From: Mycolicibacillus parakoreensis
GTDB lineage: Bacteria; Actinomycetota; Actinomycetes; Mycobacteriales; Mycobacteriaceae
DNA: 64,000 nucleotides
Direction: 5' to 3'
Assembly: GCF_022370835.2 (NCBI RefSeq)
Contig: NZ_CP092365.1
Span: forward strand, 3,348,001 to 3,412,000
Positions 35,273 through 44,892 of this stretch are shown here, piece by piece. The position numbers and the translations under genes were made by a program. The first letter of the stretch is position 1. Every line of letters begins with the position of its first letter. A model generated the notes under the pieces. It saw only the letters and a program-made list of their open reading frames with translations. It had not been told where the DNA came from and searched no databases.

Positions 35273-35797
35273 TCATCCGGTGTCGAACGCTTGGTCGCGA
35301 AGACGCACCAGCGCGGCACCGGTGGTGAGTTCCGCACGGTGGTCGCGATGGCGCCAGTAGAACCGCACGAGCCGGCGTAACGCCGCGCCGCCCGGTGTGG
35401 AGGAATCCGACGCCAGGGTCCAGGTTTGTGCGTCGGCCATGACGAGCACCAGCCTGCCCCTGGCCGGCTGTGGGCGCCCGGGCCGCCGATCGGTCACGTC
35501 GCGCACGTCGTCCCAGGCCCCTCGGCGCACCACCCCGGCCTGCATCACGGCGAACCCGTGCGGGTGCAGCACCAGATAACTCGTTCCCCGTGGGCGATCA
35601 CCTGCCACAGATCCCGCACCCCGACGACGGCACCGCCGGCGGCCACGAACTGGACATCCGTTTGCGTCGGGCCGTCGAGGGCGGGGAGGTCCAGCCGGTC
35701 CAGCAGCACGAACAGGACATACAGCACGGCGCTGACCCACGCCGCCCCCGCCCAGCAGGGCGAGCAGAAAGACCGCCGCGGCCACGCCTTTGCCCAA
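35273..35797 (-). pseudogene. membrane protein gene broken by two frameshifts at G-runs
   Basis: No single frame covers this gene. A TTG start at 35797 with GGAGG 7 nt upstream opens a frame encoding a hydrophobic helix (GVAAAVFLLALL). Near 35740-35755 (GGGCGGGGGCGG) sense continues one frame over as AWVSAVLYVLFVLLDRLDLP and DVQFVAAGGAVVGVRDLW. At about 35587 (CGGGGAAC) it returns to the first frame with SYLVLHPHGFAVMQAGVV to the stop. The two shifts compensate and both sit in G-runs, so sequencing error is as likely as true decay. The intact product would be a two-helix membrane protein of about 170 residues. Confidence 0.5.
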
Positions 35798-35828
35798 GGG
35801 TGCGCCTCCGTTTCCCCGCGGGCGCGAT

Positions 35829-37151
35829 CTACCCGCCGGGGCCGCGACGAGCGGTGGTCGACGGCGTGGTGGTCGGCGTGCCCGACAGGGTGGGCGCGTC
35901 GGTGGGGGTGGCCGGCACCGTCGAGGGCATCGAGGTCGGCGCCGGGGTGGTGTCACCCGGCGCGGCCAGCTCGGACATCGACAGCCAGGTGTCCCAGTCC
36001 ACCGCCCAGTCCCACAGGTCGCCGTCGGCGTAGGACAGCGGGATTCCGGTGCCGGTGACCTCCACCGGGTCGCCGTAGATGGCGCTGGCGAAGTACTGCT
36101 CGGCGTCCTCGGTGGACAGGTTGATGCAGCCGTTGGTGACGTTGGTGTTGCCCTGCGAGCCGAGGCTGGCGGGGTTGGCGTGGATGAACTCGCCGTTGTT
36201 GGAGATCCGCACCGCCCACCGCTCGTGGATGTTCTCGTAGCCGGCGGCCGGGTTGGACATCCAGAAGTCGGCGTACTTCTCGGTGACCACGTGGATGCCG
36301 CTGCGGGTGACGTTGCGCGGCTGGTCGCCCTCGCCGTAGCTGCACGGGAAATCCATGATCACCGCGCCGTCGCGCAGGACCTGCAGGCGGTGCGACGGGG
36401 CGTGCGCGCGCACGAGCTGGTGGCGGCCGATCTGGAACTGCAGCGACATGTCCTGGGCCCCGTAGGCGCCGTCCCCGAACGCCAGCCCGTAGAACTTGGC
36501 GTCGACGGCGACGGTGGTGCCCGCCGGGTAGTACTCGCGGGTGCGCCAGTGCACCCGCGCGCCCTGCGCCTCGTCGGGCAGCCACGCCCAGCTGCCCTCC
36601 ACCGGCGGGTCGGTGGTGACCGTCAGCGCCTGCTGCACCGCGGCCTTGTCGGCGATCGGGGCGTCGAACTGGATGATGATCGGCGCGGCCACCCCGACCG
36701 TCTGACCGTCGGCGAGCTGGAATCCGCCGTCGATGACCGCGGTGGGATGCACGGTGGCGAACGCGGCGTCGACCGGCACCGCCGCGCCGTCGCGGCCGAC
36801 CATCGACCCCGACCAGGTGTAGGTCGCCGAGTAGCCCAGCGGTTCGGTGATCGTGTAGACGGTGCGGGTGCGGTCGAGCACCCCGGCGACCTGTTTGCCG
36901 TCGGGGTTGGTCAGCGCGACCCGCTGAAACCAGCCGTCGCGGACCTCGATGCTGACCGGGGCGGTGGGCAGCACGTCGGTGGCGTCGGCCTCGGGGTGCA
37001 ACACCAGCGTCGGCGCCGGCTCCGCGGCGGTGTCCGTGCCGATCGAACTCCTCGAGCAGGCCGCCAGCACGGCCGGGCCGGCCACCCCGACGGCGAGGGC
37101 ACCCAGCGCGGCACGCCGGGTGATCGGCGAGGGGTCACGGGGGGTCGTCAC
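35829..37151 (-). CDS. L,D-transpeptidase lipoprotein (LprQ/LdtMt5-like)
   Basis: This 440-residue enzyme makes 3-3 cross-links between meso-diaminopimelate residues of peptidoglycan. It has a signal peptide with RR and a lipobox ([14 protein letters not shown], cysteine about residue 27), two Ig-like domains (about 50-260) and a YkuD catalytic domain with [13 protein letters not shown] and the catalytic cysteine in [10 protein letters not shown]. The tail is Pro/Thr-rich ([18 protein letters not shown]) and probably spans the wall. The GTG start fits the lipoprotein signal. Position matches Rv0483 (lprQ), upstream neighbour of murB. Confidence 0.92.
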   Translation of the reverse strand: MTTPRDPSPITRRAALGALAVGVAGPAVLAACSRSSIGTDTAAEPAPTLVLHPEADATDVLPTAPVSIEVRDGWFQRVALTNPDGKQVAGVLDRTRTVYTITEPLGYSATYTWSGSMVGRDGAAVPVDAAFATVHPTAVIDGGFQLADGQTVGVAAPIIIQFDAPIADKAAVQQALTVTTDPPVEGSWAWLPDEAQGARVHWRTREYYPAGTTVAVDAKFYGLAFGDGAYGAQDMSLQFQIGRHQLVRAHAPSHRLQVLRDGAVIMDFPCSYGEGDQPRNVTRSGIHVVTEKYADFWMSNPAAGYENIHERWAVRISNNGEFIHANPASLGSQGNTNVTNGCINLSTEDAEQYFASAIYGDPVEVTGTGIPLSYADGDLWDWAVDWDTWLSMSELAAPGDTTPAPTSMPSTVPATPTDAPTLSGTPTTTPSTTARRGPGG

Positions 37152-37275
37152 GGCACACCACGATACCGGGGCCGGTACCGGCGCGACGATGCTGATGAGG
37201 CGCTCTGGGCCGTCCTGGGCGGTCCCGGCCGCACAGCCTTGTGCAGCCAGGGCGACGAATCGCCGGTGAACACCA

Positions 37276-37316
37276 CCGTGAGTACACAAGGCTTCGCCGT
37301 GAGTACACAAACCCCG
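37276..37316. repeat. two reverse-oriented units of the 21-bp repeat family
   Basis: CCGTGAGTACACAA occurs at 37276-37289 and again at 37297-37310, exactly 21 bp apart, with GGCTTCG between. Reverse-complemented, the unit reads TTGTGTACTCACGGCGAAGCC, a clear relative of the repeat at 4958-5080 (TTGTGCGCTCACGGCGAAGGG). It lies between the end of murB and the start of the L,D-transpeptidase gene. On the minus strand the frame L-C-T-H-G-E-A is open. Confidence 0.75.
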
Positions 37317-37322
37317 GCGCTG

Positions 37323-38381
37323 CTACAGCGCGCAGCCGACCAGCACCGGTTCGGGCACCAGGGTGATCCCGAAGGCGTCGCGCACCCCGTCGCGCACCCG
37401 CCGCGCCAGCGCCAGCACGTCGGCGCTGGTGGCCTCACCGCGGTTGGTCAGCGCCAACGCGTGCTTGGTGGACAGCCGCGCCGGTGCCGCCGCGCCGGGG
37501 TAGCCCTTGGTGAACCCGGCGGCCTCCACCAGCCAGCCGGCGGCCAGTTTCACCCCGTCGGGCGCCGGGTAGTGCGGCACCGGCGTCTCGCTGCGCGCGG
37601 CGATGCGGTCGAAGACGTCCGCGGCCACCACCGGGTTGGTGAAGAACGAGCCGGCGCTCCAGGTGTCGTGGTCGTCGGCGTCGAGCACCATGCCCTTGCC
37701 GGCGCGCAGCGCGAGCACCGCCGCGCGCACCGCGGCCGGGTCGGCGCGTTGGCCGGGCTCGGCGCCCAGCGCGGTCGCCAGCTCGCCGTAGCGCAGCGGG
37801 GCCGAACGCCCGGCGGGGTCCAGCGCGAACCGGGCCTCCAACACGATGTGGCGCTCGGAGTGTTTGAGGATGCTGGAGCGGTAGCCGAACTCCAGCCGCG
37901 CCGGGGGCACCCACGCGACGGTGCCGGTGCGCCGGTCGAGCAGGCGCACCGCGGTGAGGGTGTCGGCGACCTCCGCGCCGTAGGCGCCGACGTTCTGCAC
38001 CGGGGTGGCCCCCGCCGAGCCGGGGATGCCCGACAGGCACTCCAGCCCGCCCAGCCCGGCGGCCACCGTCGCGGCCACCACGTCGTCCCAGACGGCGCCG
38101 GCCTGCACCTGCACGGTGGCGCCGTCGATGCGGATCGCGGCGGCGGCCAGCTGCACCACGGTCAGGTCGGTGAGGGTGTCGGCGAGCAGCACGTTGGAGC
38201 CGCCGGCCAGCACCAGCACCCGCCGGTCGGGGTCGGCGTCGAGTTCGGTGAGCGCGGCGACGATCTGCTCGACGGTGTCGGCGGTGACCAGCTCGCCGGC
38301 GACCGGGCCCACCCGCAGCGTGGTCCGCGGGGCCAGCGGCACCGCCCGGGCCACCCGCGCGCCGCCGAACCGTGTGCTCAC
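37323..38381 (-). CDS. murB: UDP-N-acetylenolpyruvoylglucosamine reductase
   Basis: MurB reduces UDP-GlcNAc-enolpyruvate to UDP-MurNAc with FAD and NADPH in peptidoglycan synthesis. The 352-residue enzyme has [13 protein letters not shown], the FAD motif [50 protein letters not shown], the proton-donor serine in [12 protein letters not shown], and [13 protein letters not shown]. It belongs to the long type-I-like form lacking a Tyr loop deletion. It is upstream of the L,D-transpeptidase and diverges from the DUF2505 gene. Confidence 0.96.
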   Translation of the reverse strand: MSTRFGGARVARAVPLAPRTTLRVGPVAGELVTADTVEQIVAALTELDADPDRRVLVLAGGSNVLLADTLTDLTVVQLAAAAIRIDGATVQVQAGAVWDDVVAATVAAGLGGLECLSGIPGSAGATPVQNVGAYGAEVADTLTAVRLLDRRTGTVAWVPPARLEFGYRSSILKHSERHIVLEARFALDPAGRSAPLRYGELATALGAEPGQRADPAAVRAAVLALRAGKGMVLDADDHDTWSAGSFFTNPVVAADVFDRIAARSETPVPHYPAPDGVKLAAGWLVEAAGFTKGYPGAAAPARLSTKHALALTNRGEATSADVLALARRVRDGVRDAFGITLVPEPVLVGCAL

Positions 38382-38392
38382 CCCGGAAACGG

Positions 38393-38398
38393 TAGCGT
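38393..38398 (+). promoter_or_regulatory. -10 hexamer TAGCGT for a leaderless mRNA
   Basis: TAGCGT lies 8 nt before the ATG at 38407, inside the 25-bp gap to the divergent murB start. No ribosome site is seen. Confidence 0.45.
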
Positions 38399-38406
38399 GA
38401 CCAGCT

Positions 38407-38916
38407 ATGCCGCGTTCATTCGACTTGTCGGCCGACTATCCGGCCGCGGTGGAGCGGGTGTTCGCCGCCTTCGGCGACGAACGCTACTGGCTGGCCAGGC
38501 TGGCCGACTCCGGTGCCGACGTCGCCACGCTGAACTCGATGCGCATCGACGCCGACGGCACCATCAAGGTGACCACCACCCAGAGCCTGCACCGGCAGCG
38601 CCTGCCGGCGTTGGCCACCCAGTTCCTGCACGGCAACCTCGAGGTGGTGCGCCACGAACTGTGGTATCCGGTGCGCGACGGCGCCAGCGACGGCGAGGTC
38701 AGCGCCGCGGTGACCTCCGCCCCGGCGTCGCTGTCGAGCAACGCCCGGCTGGTCCCGCACGACGACGGGTCGCGGTTGACCGTCGCCGCCGCGGTGCAGG
38801 TGAACGTCCCGTTGGTCGGCGGCAAGATCGAGACGGTGATCGCCGGGGCGCTGGGCGACCTGATGGCCGCCGAGCAGCGCTTCACCGCCACCTGGCTTCG
38901 CGGCGCGGGCGATTAG
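38407..38916 (+). CDS. DUF2505 family protein (Rv0481c-like)
   Basis: This 169-residue protein belongs to the DUF2505 group of START/SRPBCC-like proteins. It opens with [20 protein letters not shown], has [16 protein letters not shown] and a second half rich in beta-strand segments ([19 protein letters not shown]) ending with a helix. The fold suggests binding of a hydrophobic ligand; no catalytic residues can be named. By position it is Rv0481c. It is followed within 10 bp by the nitrilase-type amidohydrolase. Confidence 0.88.
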   Translation: MPRSFDLSADYPAAVERVFAAFGDERYWLARLADSGADVATLNSMRIDADGTIKVTTTQSLHRQRLPALATQFLHGNLEVVRHELWYPVRDGASDGEVSAAVTSAPASLSSNARLVPHDDGSRLTVAAAVQVNVPLVGGKIETVIAGALGDLMAAEQRFTATWLRGAGD

Positions 38917-38919
38917 GCT
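38914..38919 (+). promoter_or_regulatory. -10 hexamer TAGGCT overlapping the previous stop codon
   Basis: TAGGCT starts with the TAG stop of the DUF2505 gene and ends 6 nt before the ATG at 38926. It could drive a leaderless mRNA for the amidohydrolase in addition to read-through. Confidence 0.45.
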
Positions 38920-38925
38920 GGCGTC

Positions 38926-39744
38926 ATGCGGATTGCGCTGGCGCAGATTCTCAGCGGCACCGACCCGGGGGCCAACCTCGAGGTGGTGGCCGACTACGTC
39001 GGGCGCGCCGCGCAGCAGGGGGCGTCGCTGGTGGTGTTCCCCGAGGCCACCATGTGCCGGTTCGGGGTGCCGCTGGGCCCGGTCGCCGAACCCGTCGACG
39101 GCCGGTGGGCCGATCGGGTGCGCGCGCTGGCCGCCGACGCCGGGATCACCGTGATCGCCGGCATGTTCACCCCCGCCGACGCGGGCCGGGTGGCCAACAC
39201 GCTGCTGGCGGTCGGCCCGGGTGTGGACACCCACTACGACAAGATCCACCTCTTCGACGCCTACGGGTTCACCGAGTCGCGCACCGTCGCCCCCGGGCGC
39301 CACCCGGTGGTGATCCCGGTCGACGGGGTCGGGGTCGGGCTGGCGACCTGCTACGACATCCGGTTCCCGGCGCTGTTCACCACCCTGGCCGACCGGGGTG
39401 CGGAGCTGATCGCGGTCTGCGCGTCGTGGGGGGCCGGGCCGGGCAAGGTCGACCAGTGGACGGTGCTGGCCCGCGCCCGCGCACTGGACAGCACCTGCTT
39501 CCTCGCCGCGGCCGGTCAGGCCGACCCCGGCGAGGCCCTCGCGGCCACGCGCGCCCCGACCGGGGCCGGGCACAGCATGGTGGTCTCCCCGTTCGGTGCG
39601 GTGCTGGCCGAGGCGCAGACCGCGCCGCGCCTGCTCACCGTCGACGTCGACGTCGCGGCGGTCGCCGAGGCCCGCCGCACCCTGGCCGTGCTGGCAAACC
39701 GCTCAGCGGTTGTTCACGTCGATAAGGCAGAATCGCGCGGGTGA
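38926..39744 (+). CDS. carbon-nitrogen hydrolase, nitrilase superfamily (Rv0480c-like)
   Basis: This 272-residue protein has the Glu-Lys-Cys triad of the nitrilase superfamily: glutamate in VVFPEATMCRFG, lysine in HYDKIHLFDAYG and cysteine in ATCYDIRFPALF. The GRHPVVIPVDG segment and dimer-forming SWGAGPGKVDQW are also typical. Closest families hydrolyse omega-amides or deaminated glutathione; the substrate is not known. By position it is Rv0480c. Its stop overlaps the next start by 4 bp (GTGA). Confidence 0.92.
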   Translation: MRIALAQILSGTDPGANLEVVADYVGRAAQQGASLVVFPEATMCRFGVPLGPVAEPVDGRWADRVRALAADAGITVIAGMFTPADAGRVANTLLAVGPGVDTHYDKIHLFDAYGFTESRTVAPGRHPVVIPVDGVGVGLATCYDIRFPALFTTLADRGAELIAVCASWGAGPGKVDQWTVLARARALDSTCFLAAAGQADPGEALAATRAPTGAGHSMVVSPFGAVLAEAQTAPRLLTVDVDVAAVAEARRTLAVLANRSAVVHVDKAESRG

Positions 39745-40802
39745 GCACTCCCTCAGGCCCCCCGCCCGGTGATTCGCCCTGGGCGCGCCCGGGCCCGCCC
39801 GCCCCGCCGGCCCGGCCGGTCGAGCCGCCCTCGCAGTCGACGACCCGCCGGATGAACGTCGGCGGGCGCCGGGGGGAGCCGCCGACCAACCAGCTCAGCC
39901 CGCCGCCGCAGCCCCCGCCGCCGGGCGGGCCGGGCCCGCAGCCCGCACCGCCGCCGGCCCCGCCGGGCGCCCCCGGCGGCGCTGTCCCGCCGCAGCCCCC
40001 GCCCCCGCCGGCCGAGCCCCCTGCGGCCTCGGGGGACTCCGCGGGCCGCGGGCCGCGGCGCCGGCTGCGCCACCTGGTCAGCGACCCGCTGTCGATCCTG
40101 CTGATTTTGGTCACCGTGCTCGCCCTGGTGGCGGTCGGGGTGATCGGCTCGGAGGTGGTGGCCCGCCGGATCGCCAACGGCAAGGTCTCCGACGCCGCGA
40201 GCTGTGAGATCCAAGACGGTGTCAAGGTGTCGTTCGGGGTGACCCCGCCGGTGCTGTGGCAGCACTTCAGCGGCCACTACACCAACATCGGCATCCACAG
40301 CGAGGGCAACCAGGTCCGCCACGCCAAGGGCATGACCGTCGACATCAACATCCGCGACGTCGACCTCACCCCGGTCGGCGACTCCAAGGGCACCATCGGC
40401 GCGCTGAACGCGGCGATCACCTGGGAGTCGACCGGCATCGCCGAGACGGTGAAATCGGAGATCCCGATGATCGGTGGGCTGGCGGTCAACTCGGTGAACA
40501 CCAACCCGAACGACGGCACCATCGAGCTCAAGGGCACGTTCAGCCACATCATCGCCAAACCGAAGGTGGTCGACGGCGGGTTCGCGCTGGAGGTGGTGAA
40601 GTTCTCCGGGCTGGGGTTCACCCTGCCGCGGGAGAGCATCCAGTCGATGCTCGACGACTTCACCAAGGACCTGACCAAGGACTATCCGCTGGGGATCCGC
40701 GCCGACAGCGTCAACGTCACCGACAGCGGGGTGATCGCCCACATGTCCACCGAGAACGCGCCGATCCCGAAAAGCGACAACCCCTGCTTCCAGAACCTCT
40801 AG
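39741..40802 (+). CDS. Pro-rich membrane-anchored DUF2993 protein (Rv0479c-like)
   Basis: This 353-residue protein has a Pro/Gly-rich disordered N-terminus (about 1-100), a single membrane helix (PLSILLILVTVLALVAVGVIG) and an outside domain of about 220 residues of the DUF2993/LmeA type, an elongated lipid-binding tube. Characteristic parts are GMTVDINIRDVDLTPVGDSK and FVVEVVKFSGL-like strands ending in SIQSMLDDFTKDL. LmeA acts in lipomannan maturation; whether this protein does is unknown. The start is a GTG coupled to the amidohydrolase. It converges with deoC. Confidence 0.87.
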   Translation: MSTPSGPPPGDSPWARPGPPAPPARPVEPPSQSTTRRMNVGGRRGEPPTNQLSPPPQPPPPGGPGPQPAPPPAPPGAPGGAVPPQPPPPPAEPPAASGDSAGRGPRRRLRHLVSDPLSILLILVTVLALVAVGVIGSEVVARRIANGKVSDAASCEIQDGVKVSFGVTPPVLWQHFSGHYTNIGIHSEGNQVRHAKGMTVDINIRDVDLTPVGDSKGTIGALNAAITWESTGIAETVKSEIPMIGGLAVNSVNTNPNDGTIELKGTFSHIIAKPKVVDGGFALEVVKFSGLGFTLPRESIQSMLDDFTKDLTKDYPLGIRADSVNVTDSGVIAHMSTENAPIPKSDNPCFQNL

Positions 40803-40812
40803 ACCCCGGCGC

Positions 40813-41511
40813 TCAGTCGAGGCCGTCGAGCACCGCCCGGGTGCCCGACAGGCCCAGCCGGGTCGCCCCGGCGGCGAGCATGGCGGTCGCGTCGGGGCCG
40901 GTGCGGATGCCGCCGCTGGCCTTGACCCCGAGCCGACCGTCGACCGCGTCGGCCATCACCTCGACGGCGCGCACCGCCGCACCGCCGGCCGGGTGGAACC
41001 CGGTGGAGGTTTTGACGAAGTCCGCCCCGGCGTTCTCCGCGGCGCGGCACGCCCCGATCAGCGCCTCCTCACCGGCCCCGCCGAGCAGCACCGCCGATTC
41101 GACGATCACCTTGAGCACCGTGTCGGGCACCGCGGCGCGCACCACCGCGATGTCGGCGGTGACCGCCGCGAGGTCACCGGCGAGCACCGCGCCGACGTCG
41201 AGGACCACGTCGATCTCCGCGGCGCCGTCGGTCACCGCACGGGCGGCCTCGGCGGCCTTGATCGCGCTGTGGTGTTTGCCCGACGGGAACCCGGCGACCG
41301 CCGCGACGGGCAGCGTGGCGCCGGGCCCGTCGCCGGCCGCGTCGCGGGCGGCGATCGCGTCGGGCACCATCGACGGGGACACACAGACCGCGTAGACCCC
41401 CAGCTCGATCGCCTCGGCGACGGCGGCCGCCACGTCGGCGACGGTGGCCTCCGGTTTGAGCAGGGTGTGGTCGACGACGGCGGCGACCCGCTCGCGCGCG
41501 CCGGGGCTCAC
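40813..41511 (-). CDS. deoC: deoxyribose-phosphate aldolase
   Basis: DeoC cleaves 2-deoxyribose-5-phosphate to glyceraldehyde-3-phosphate and acetaldehyde. The 232-residue TIM-barrel enzyme has [45 protein letters not shown], the Schiff-base lysine in [13 protein letters not shown] or its neighbours and [17 protein letters not shown], and the second lysine in [11 protein letters not shown]. The GTG start overlaps the stop of the DUF2599 gene (GTGA), so expression is coupled. Confidence 0.95.
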   Translation of the reverse strand: MSPGARERVAAVVDHTLLKPEATVADVAAAVAEAIELGVYAVCVSPSMVPDAIAARDAAGDGPGATLPVAAVAGFPSGKHHSAIKAAEAARAVTDGAAEIDVVLDVGAVLAGDLAAVTADIAVVRAAVPDTVLKVIVESAVLLGGAGEEALIGACRAAENAGADFVKTSTGFHPAGGAAVRAVEVMADAVDGRLGVKASGGIRTGPDATAMLAAGATRLGLSGTRAVLDGLD

Positions 41512-41915
41512 CAGGACCGTTCCGGGGCGCCGGGGTTGCATTCGGCGTCGAGCATGGCGGCCTCCGAGACCACCGGACGCCACGGCTCGAGGTTCCAGCT
41601 GGGTTTGCCCGGGCGGGCCAGTTCGGCGTAGTCCCAGTGGCAGCGGAACTGCGCGTACATGCCGGGCCCGGCGGCGTCGGGGGCCTGGGCGAGCACCTGC
41701 GACCAGGCCCGCTCGCCGGCCGGCGTCGCCCCGGCCCGCACCGCGGCCTCCCGGCCCTCGGCGGTCGGATAGATGCGCAGGCTGGGCCGGCCGTCGACGT
41801 GGGCCCACTCGACGCGCCCGATCAGCGGCGCCGGGTCGGCGTCGGTGTCGGCGTGCGCCGGGGCACCCACCGACGCCGCGACGGTGAGCAGCAGGGCCGC
41901 GAACATCCGGCGCAC
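41508..41915 (-). CDS. secreted DUF2599-type protein (Rv0477-like)
   Basis: This 135-residue protein has a signal peptide ([21 protein letters not shown], cleavage after AHA) and a small secreted domain: [49 protein letters not shown] and LDAECNPG. The two cysteines (FRCHW, AECNP) probably form a disulfide. By position it is Rv0477. The GTG at 41915 gives a proper signal peptide; longer versions do not. It precedes deoC with overlap and follows the DUF2516 gene by 4 bp. Function unknown. Confidence 0.87.
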   Translation of the reverse strand: MRRMFAALLLTVAASVGAPAHADTDADPAPLIGRVEWAHVDGRPSLRIYPTAEGREAAVRAGATPAGERAWSQVLAQAPDAAGPGMYAQFRCHWDYAELARPGKPSWNLEPWRPVVSEAAMLDAECNPGAPERSW

Positions 41916-41919
41916 GGCG

Positions 41920-42204
41920 CTACCGGGACTTGCCCTGGATCTCAAGCAGCCGGGGTCGCACATCGACCAGGTAGACGCCGACGGCGCAGGCCGCGATCAC
42001 CCAGCCGAGGATGAATTGGGGCAGCGCCGACAGCAGCACCGAGGCCCCCAGGATCACCAGCCAGACGGGTTTGGTCAGTTTATCGGTGGCGGTGTAGGCG
42101 TCCGGGCGCTGCAGGGCGGCGTGGACCAGCCCGTACAGGGCGGTCCCGAACACCGCGATCTGCAGGGCCAGCAGCACCAGATTCACCGCGTTGGCGAACA
42201 TCAC
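41920..42204 (-). CDS. DUF2516 family membrane protein (Rv0476-like)
   Basis: This 94-residue protein has two to three membrane helices ([54 protein letters not shown]) and a short charged tail. It matches DUF2516, found next to hbhA in mycobacteria. The GTG at 42204 lies 6 nt after a TAAACT -10 hexamer, suggesting a leaderless mRNA; the next codon is ATG, so either may be used. Function unknown. Confidence 0.88.
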   Translation of the reverse strand: MMFANAVNLVLLALQIAVFGTALYGLVHAALQRPDAYTATDKLTKPVWLVILGASVLLSALPQFILGWVIAACAVGVYLVDVRPRLLEIQGKSR

Positions 42205-42210
42205 CGTGCC

Positions 42211-42216
42211 AGTTTA
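42211..42216 (-). promoter_or_regulatory. -10 hexamer TAAACT for a leaderless mRNA
   Basis: TAAACT on the minus strand ends 6 nt before the GTG at 42204. It lies in an AT-rich spot (TGTTTAAAC, a palindrome of 8 bp GTTTAAAC) within the 90-bp gap after hbhA. Confidence 0.5.
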
Positions 42217-42294
42217 AACACCGGCCTGAACGCCGGCTCCCCCCGTCACCGGGGGCGACGGGGGGAGCGGTGCACGGTGTGCGGGCGTGGCGAA

Positions 42295-42897
42295 CTACTT
42301 CTGGGTGACCTTCTTGGCGGTGGCCTTCTTGGCCGGGGCCTTCTTGGCCGCCGTCTTCTTGGCCGGGGCCTTCTTCGCCGGGGCCTTCTTCGCCGGGGCC
42401 GGCTGCTCGTCCTTCTTGGGCAGCTCGACACCGACCAGCTTGGCGGCGCGCTCGCCGACGACCCGGGTCTGCTCGGCGACGTTGCCCAGGGCCTCCTGGG
42501 TCAGCTCGACGGCCTGGTCGACGTAGCCCTCGGCCCGCCCGGCGGCGTCCTCGAACGCCGCCTGGTGGCGCAGCCGGTCCAGCGCGGCCTCACCGCGGGC
42601 GACCAGGTCGTTGTAGCGGGTGGTGGCGGCCTCCACGTAGCCCTCGGCGGCCTTGCGCAGCTCCTCGGAGGTGAACTTCTCGCGCAGCTCCTCGAACTGC
42701 TCGGGCAGGTCCTCCTGCAGCTTGGTCAGCCGCGCGCGGCTCTCCTCCACGCGGGTGGTGGTGGTCGCGCGGGCCTCGTCGGCACGGTCGCGCATGTTGG
42801 CCACCAGGTCGCTCACGGTGGCCAGCGCCAGGTCGGCGGCCCCCAGGGCAGCCAGCAGCGGGGCCTTCAGTTCGTCGATGTTCGGGTTCTCAGCCAT
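42295..42897 (-). CDS. hbhA: heparin-binding haemagglutinin
   Basis: HbhA is a surface adhesin binding heparan sulfate on epithelial cells and also linked to lipid-body formation. The 200-residue protein has an N-terminal helix ([20 protein letters not shown]), a long coiled coil (about 40-150, [19 protein letters not shown]) and a C-terminal Lys/Ala/Pro repeat ([15 protein letters not shown] and similar) that binds heparin and is methylated in M. tuberculosis. All parts are intact. The XRE regulator gene lies immediately upstream on the same strand. Confidence 0.96.
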   Translation of the reverse strand: MAENPNIDELKAPLLAALGAADLALATVSDLVANMRDRADEARATTTTRVEESRARLTKLQEDLPEQFEELREKFTSEELRKAAEGYVEAATTRYNDLVARGEAALDRLRHQAAFEDAAGRAEGYVDQAVELTQEALGNVAEQTRVVGERAAKLVGVELPKKDEQPAPAKKAPAKKAPAKKTAAKKAPAKKATAKKVTQK

Positions 42898-42953
42898 GGT
42901 TGGTCCTTTCTACAGATGGTCGATTTCCTGTGCTTTTGCGCGATCGTGCGGAG

Positions 42954-43346
42954 TCAGTCAGACGGCGGCTCCTCACGGTCGCTGGTGTTCTGCTGGATGA
43001 ACGAGGTGTAGATGTCCAACAGAACCTGTTTCTGCCGTTCGGTGATCGCGCTGTCGGTGATGATGGCGTCGCGCACCTCGCTGTTGGGGCTGGGCTCTAA
43101 GATCCCGGCCCGCACGTAGAGGACCTCCGCCGACATCCGTAACGCCTTGGCGATCTGGCTGAGCACGTCAGCAGACGGCTTGCGCAACCCCCGCTCGATC
43201 TGGCTGAGATAGGGGTTGCTCACACCGGCCTTGTCGGCCAACTGCCGCATTGACACCTGGGCGGCCTCCCGCTGCGAACGGATGAAGCTCCCGATGTCCG
43301 ACGCCGCGGTGGAGACCACCGTGGCAAGCTTCTCGTCTTGCGACAT
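42954..43346 (-). CDS. XRE family regulator upstream of hbhA (Rv0474-like)
   Basis: This 130-residue protein has a helix-turn-helix of the Cro/C1 type at residues 18-75 (IGSFIRSQREAAQVSMRQLA, AGVSNPYLSQIERGLRKPSA, VLSQIAKALRMSAEVLYVRA) and a helical tail. The ATG at 43346 has GGAGGGCCG directly upstream. It is codirectional with hbhA, 56 bp apart, and likely regulates hbhA or its own operon. By position it is Rv0474. Confidence 0.92.
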   Translation of the reverse strand: MSQDEKLATVVSTAASDIGSFIRSQREAAQVSMRQLADKAGVSNPYLSQIERGLRKPSADVLSQIAKALRMSAEVLYVRAGILEPSPNSEVRDAIITDSAITERQKQVLLDIYTSFIQQNTSDREEPPSD

Positions 43347-43432
43347 CGGCCCTCCGCGGCGTCGTCCGATCAATGCTGACGACCCCAGCGTAACAACCGG
43401 TGCTAACTTTTGCAAGCACTAGCTAGCGCAGG

Positions 43433-44776
43433 TCAGAAGGCAAATTGCGCGATTGTGTAGATCACCAGACCGGCGAGGGAACCGACCACGGTGCCGTTGA
43501 TCCGGATGAACTGCAGATCGCGGCCGACGTGCAATTCGATGCGCCGGCTGGCCTCGGCGGCGTCCCAGCGCTCGATGGTCTCGGTGATGACCGCGGTGAT
43601 CTCCACCCCGTACTGGGCGACGAGGTGCTGGGCGGCGCGCACGATCCAGTTGTCGACCTTGGCGCGCAGGTCGGCGTCGTCGCGCAGCGCCTCGCCGAGG
43701 CGCACCACGGTCTCGGCGACCCGGGTGCGCAGGGTGCTCGACGGGTCGTCGACGCCCTCGAGGACCAGCCGCTTGAGTGTCTTCCAGGCGGTCTCGGCCG
43801 CGGCGGTGACCTCCTCGCGGGCCATCAGCTGGTCCTTGACGTTGTCGGCGCGCGCGATGGTGTCGGGGTCGTGCTGCAGATCCTCGGCGAACTCGAACAG
43901 AAACCGGGTGGCCGAGCGGCGCAGCTCATGGCCGGGGTCGCGGCGCACCTTGTCGGTGAAGTCCATCAGCTCGCGGTGGATGCGGTCGCCGACCAGCTGG
44001 TCGACGAAGCGCGGCGTCCAGGTCGGCGAGTCGCGGGTGACCACCCGTTCGATGGTCTCCCCGGCGTTCAGCGACCACTGAAACGCCCGGTCGGCCAGCA
44101 GCTGGATCAACGCCTCCTGGCGGTTCTCGGCCAACAGGGTGGCCAGCATCCGGCCCACCGGCGGGCCCCAGCGCGGCTCGGCGATGCGGCGCACGATCAT
44201 CCGGTCGATGACCGCCTGCACGTCGTCGTCGCGCAGCATCTCCACCAGCACCCGCAGCACGGTGGCGGTCTCGGCGGCCACCCGCTCGGCGTGCCCGGGT
44301 TCGGCCAGCCAGGCGCCCACCCGGCTGCCCACCGCGGCGTCGCGCAGCTTGGTGGCCACCACCTCCGGGGACAAGAAGTTCTCCCGCACGAACGTGCCCA
44401 GGCCCTGCCCGAGCTGGTCCTTTTTGCGTTTGATGATCGCGGTGTGCGGGATCGGCAGGCCCAGCGGGCGTTTGAACAGGGCGGTGACCGCAAACCAGTC
44501 GGCGAGGGCACCGACCATGCCGGCCTCGGCGGCCGCGCCGACGTAGCCGACCCAGACGGCGGCGGTGCCGTCGGCGCCCGCCGCGCGGCAGAGCAGAAAC
44601 ACCACCGTCGCGCCGAGCAGAAAGCTCAGCGCCACCACCTTCATCCGCCGCAGCGAGGTCAGCCGGGCGGCGTCGGCGACCGGGTCGGCCCCGGCGAAGG
44701 ATTCGGCGAACGATGCGGTCAGCGCCCCGCGCGCGCCGGCGGGGTCGGGTCGATGCGCCACGGAACCATCATCCAC
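43433..44776 (-). CDS. DUF445 family membrane protein (Rv0473-like)
   Basis: This 447-residue protein has an N-terminal membrane helix (VVALSFLLGATVVFLLCRAA), a second at VGYVGAAAEAGMVGALADWFAVTALFK with the family motif, long amphipathic alpha-helical stretches, and a C-terminal helix (GTVVGSLAGLVIYTIAQFAF). This is the DUF445/YjiN layout: a membrane-anchored coiled-coil-like scaffold, possibly in envelope stress. The start is a GTG. It diverges from the TetR regulator gene. By position it is Rv0473. Confidence 0.9.
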   Translation of the reverse strand: MDDGSVAHRPDPAGARGALTASFAESFAGADPVADAARLTSLRRMKVVALSFLLGATVVFLLCRAAGADGTAAVWVGYVGAAAEAGMVGALADWFAVTALFKRPLGLPIPHTAIIKRKKDQLGQGLGTFVRENFLSPEVVATKLRDAAVGSRVGAWLAEPGHAERVAAETATVLRVLVEMLRDDDVQAVIDRMIVRRIAEPRWGPPVGRMLATLLAENRQEALIQLLADRAFQWSLNAGETIERVVTRDSPTWTPRFVDQLVGDRIHRELMDFTDKVRRDPGHELRRSATRFLFEFAEDLQHDPDTIARADNVKDQLMAREEVTAAAETAWKTLKRLVLEGVDDPSSTLRTRVAETVVRLGEALRDDADLRAKVDNWIVRAAQHLVAQYGVEITAVITETIERWDAAEASRRIELHVGRDLQFIRINGTVVGSLAGLVIYTIAQFAF

Positions 44777-44892
44777 ATTCGCCGCCCACCGCGCCGGTCG
44801 GGCCCGTCGGGCGCACCCGCGACCCGGCCGGCCCCCCTCCCCGGCGGTGATCCGTAGTATCTAGGGCAACCAGCGAGTGAGAATCGGCGAAG

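Noticed and set aside
35790..39725. A 1311-codon plus-strand open frame across the L,D-transpeptidase and murB genes
   Set aside because: It is antisense or out of frame to clear genes for its whole length. Composition is Arg/Gly/Ala-rich as expected of shadow frames in GC-rich DNA, and it contains no domain.
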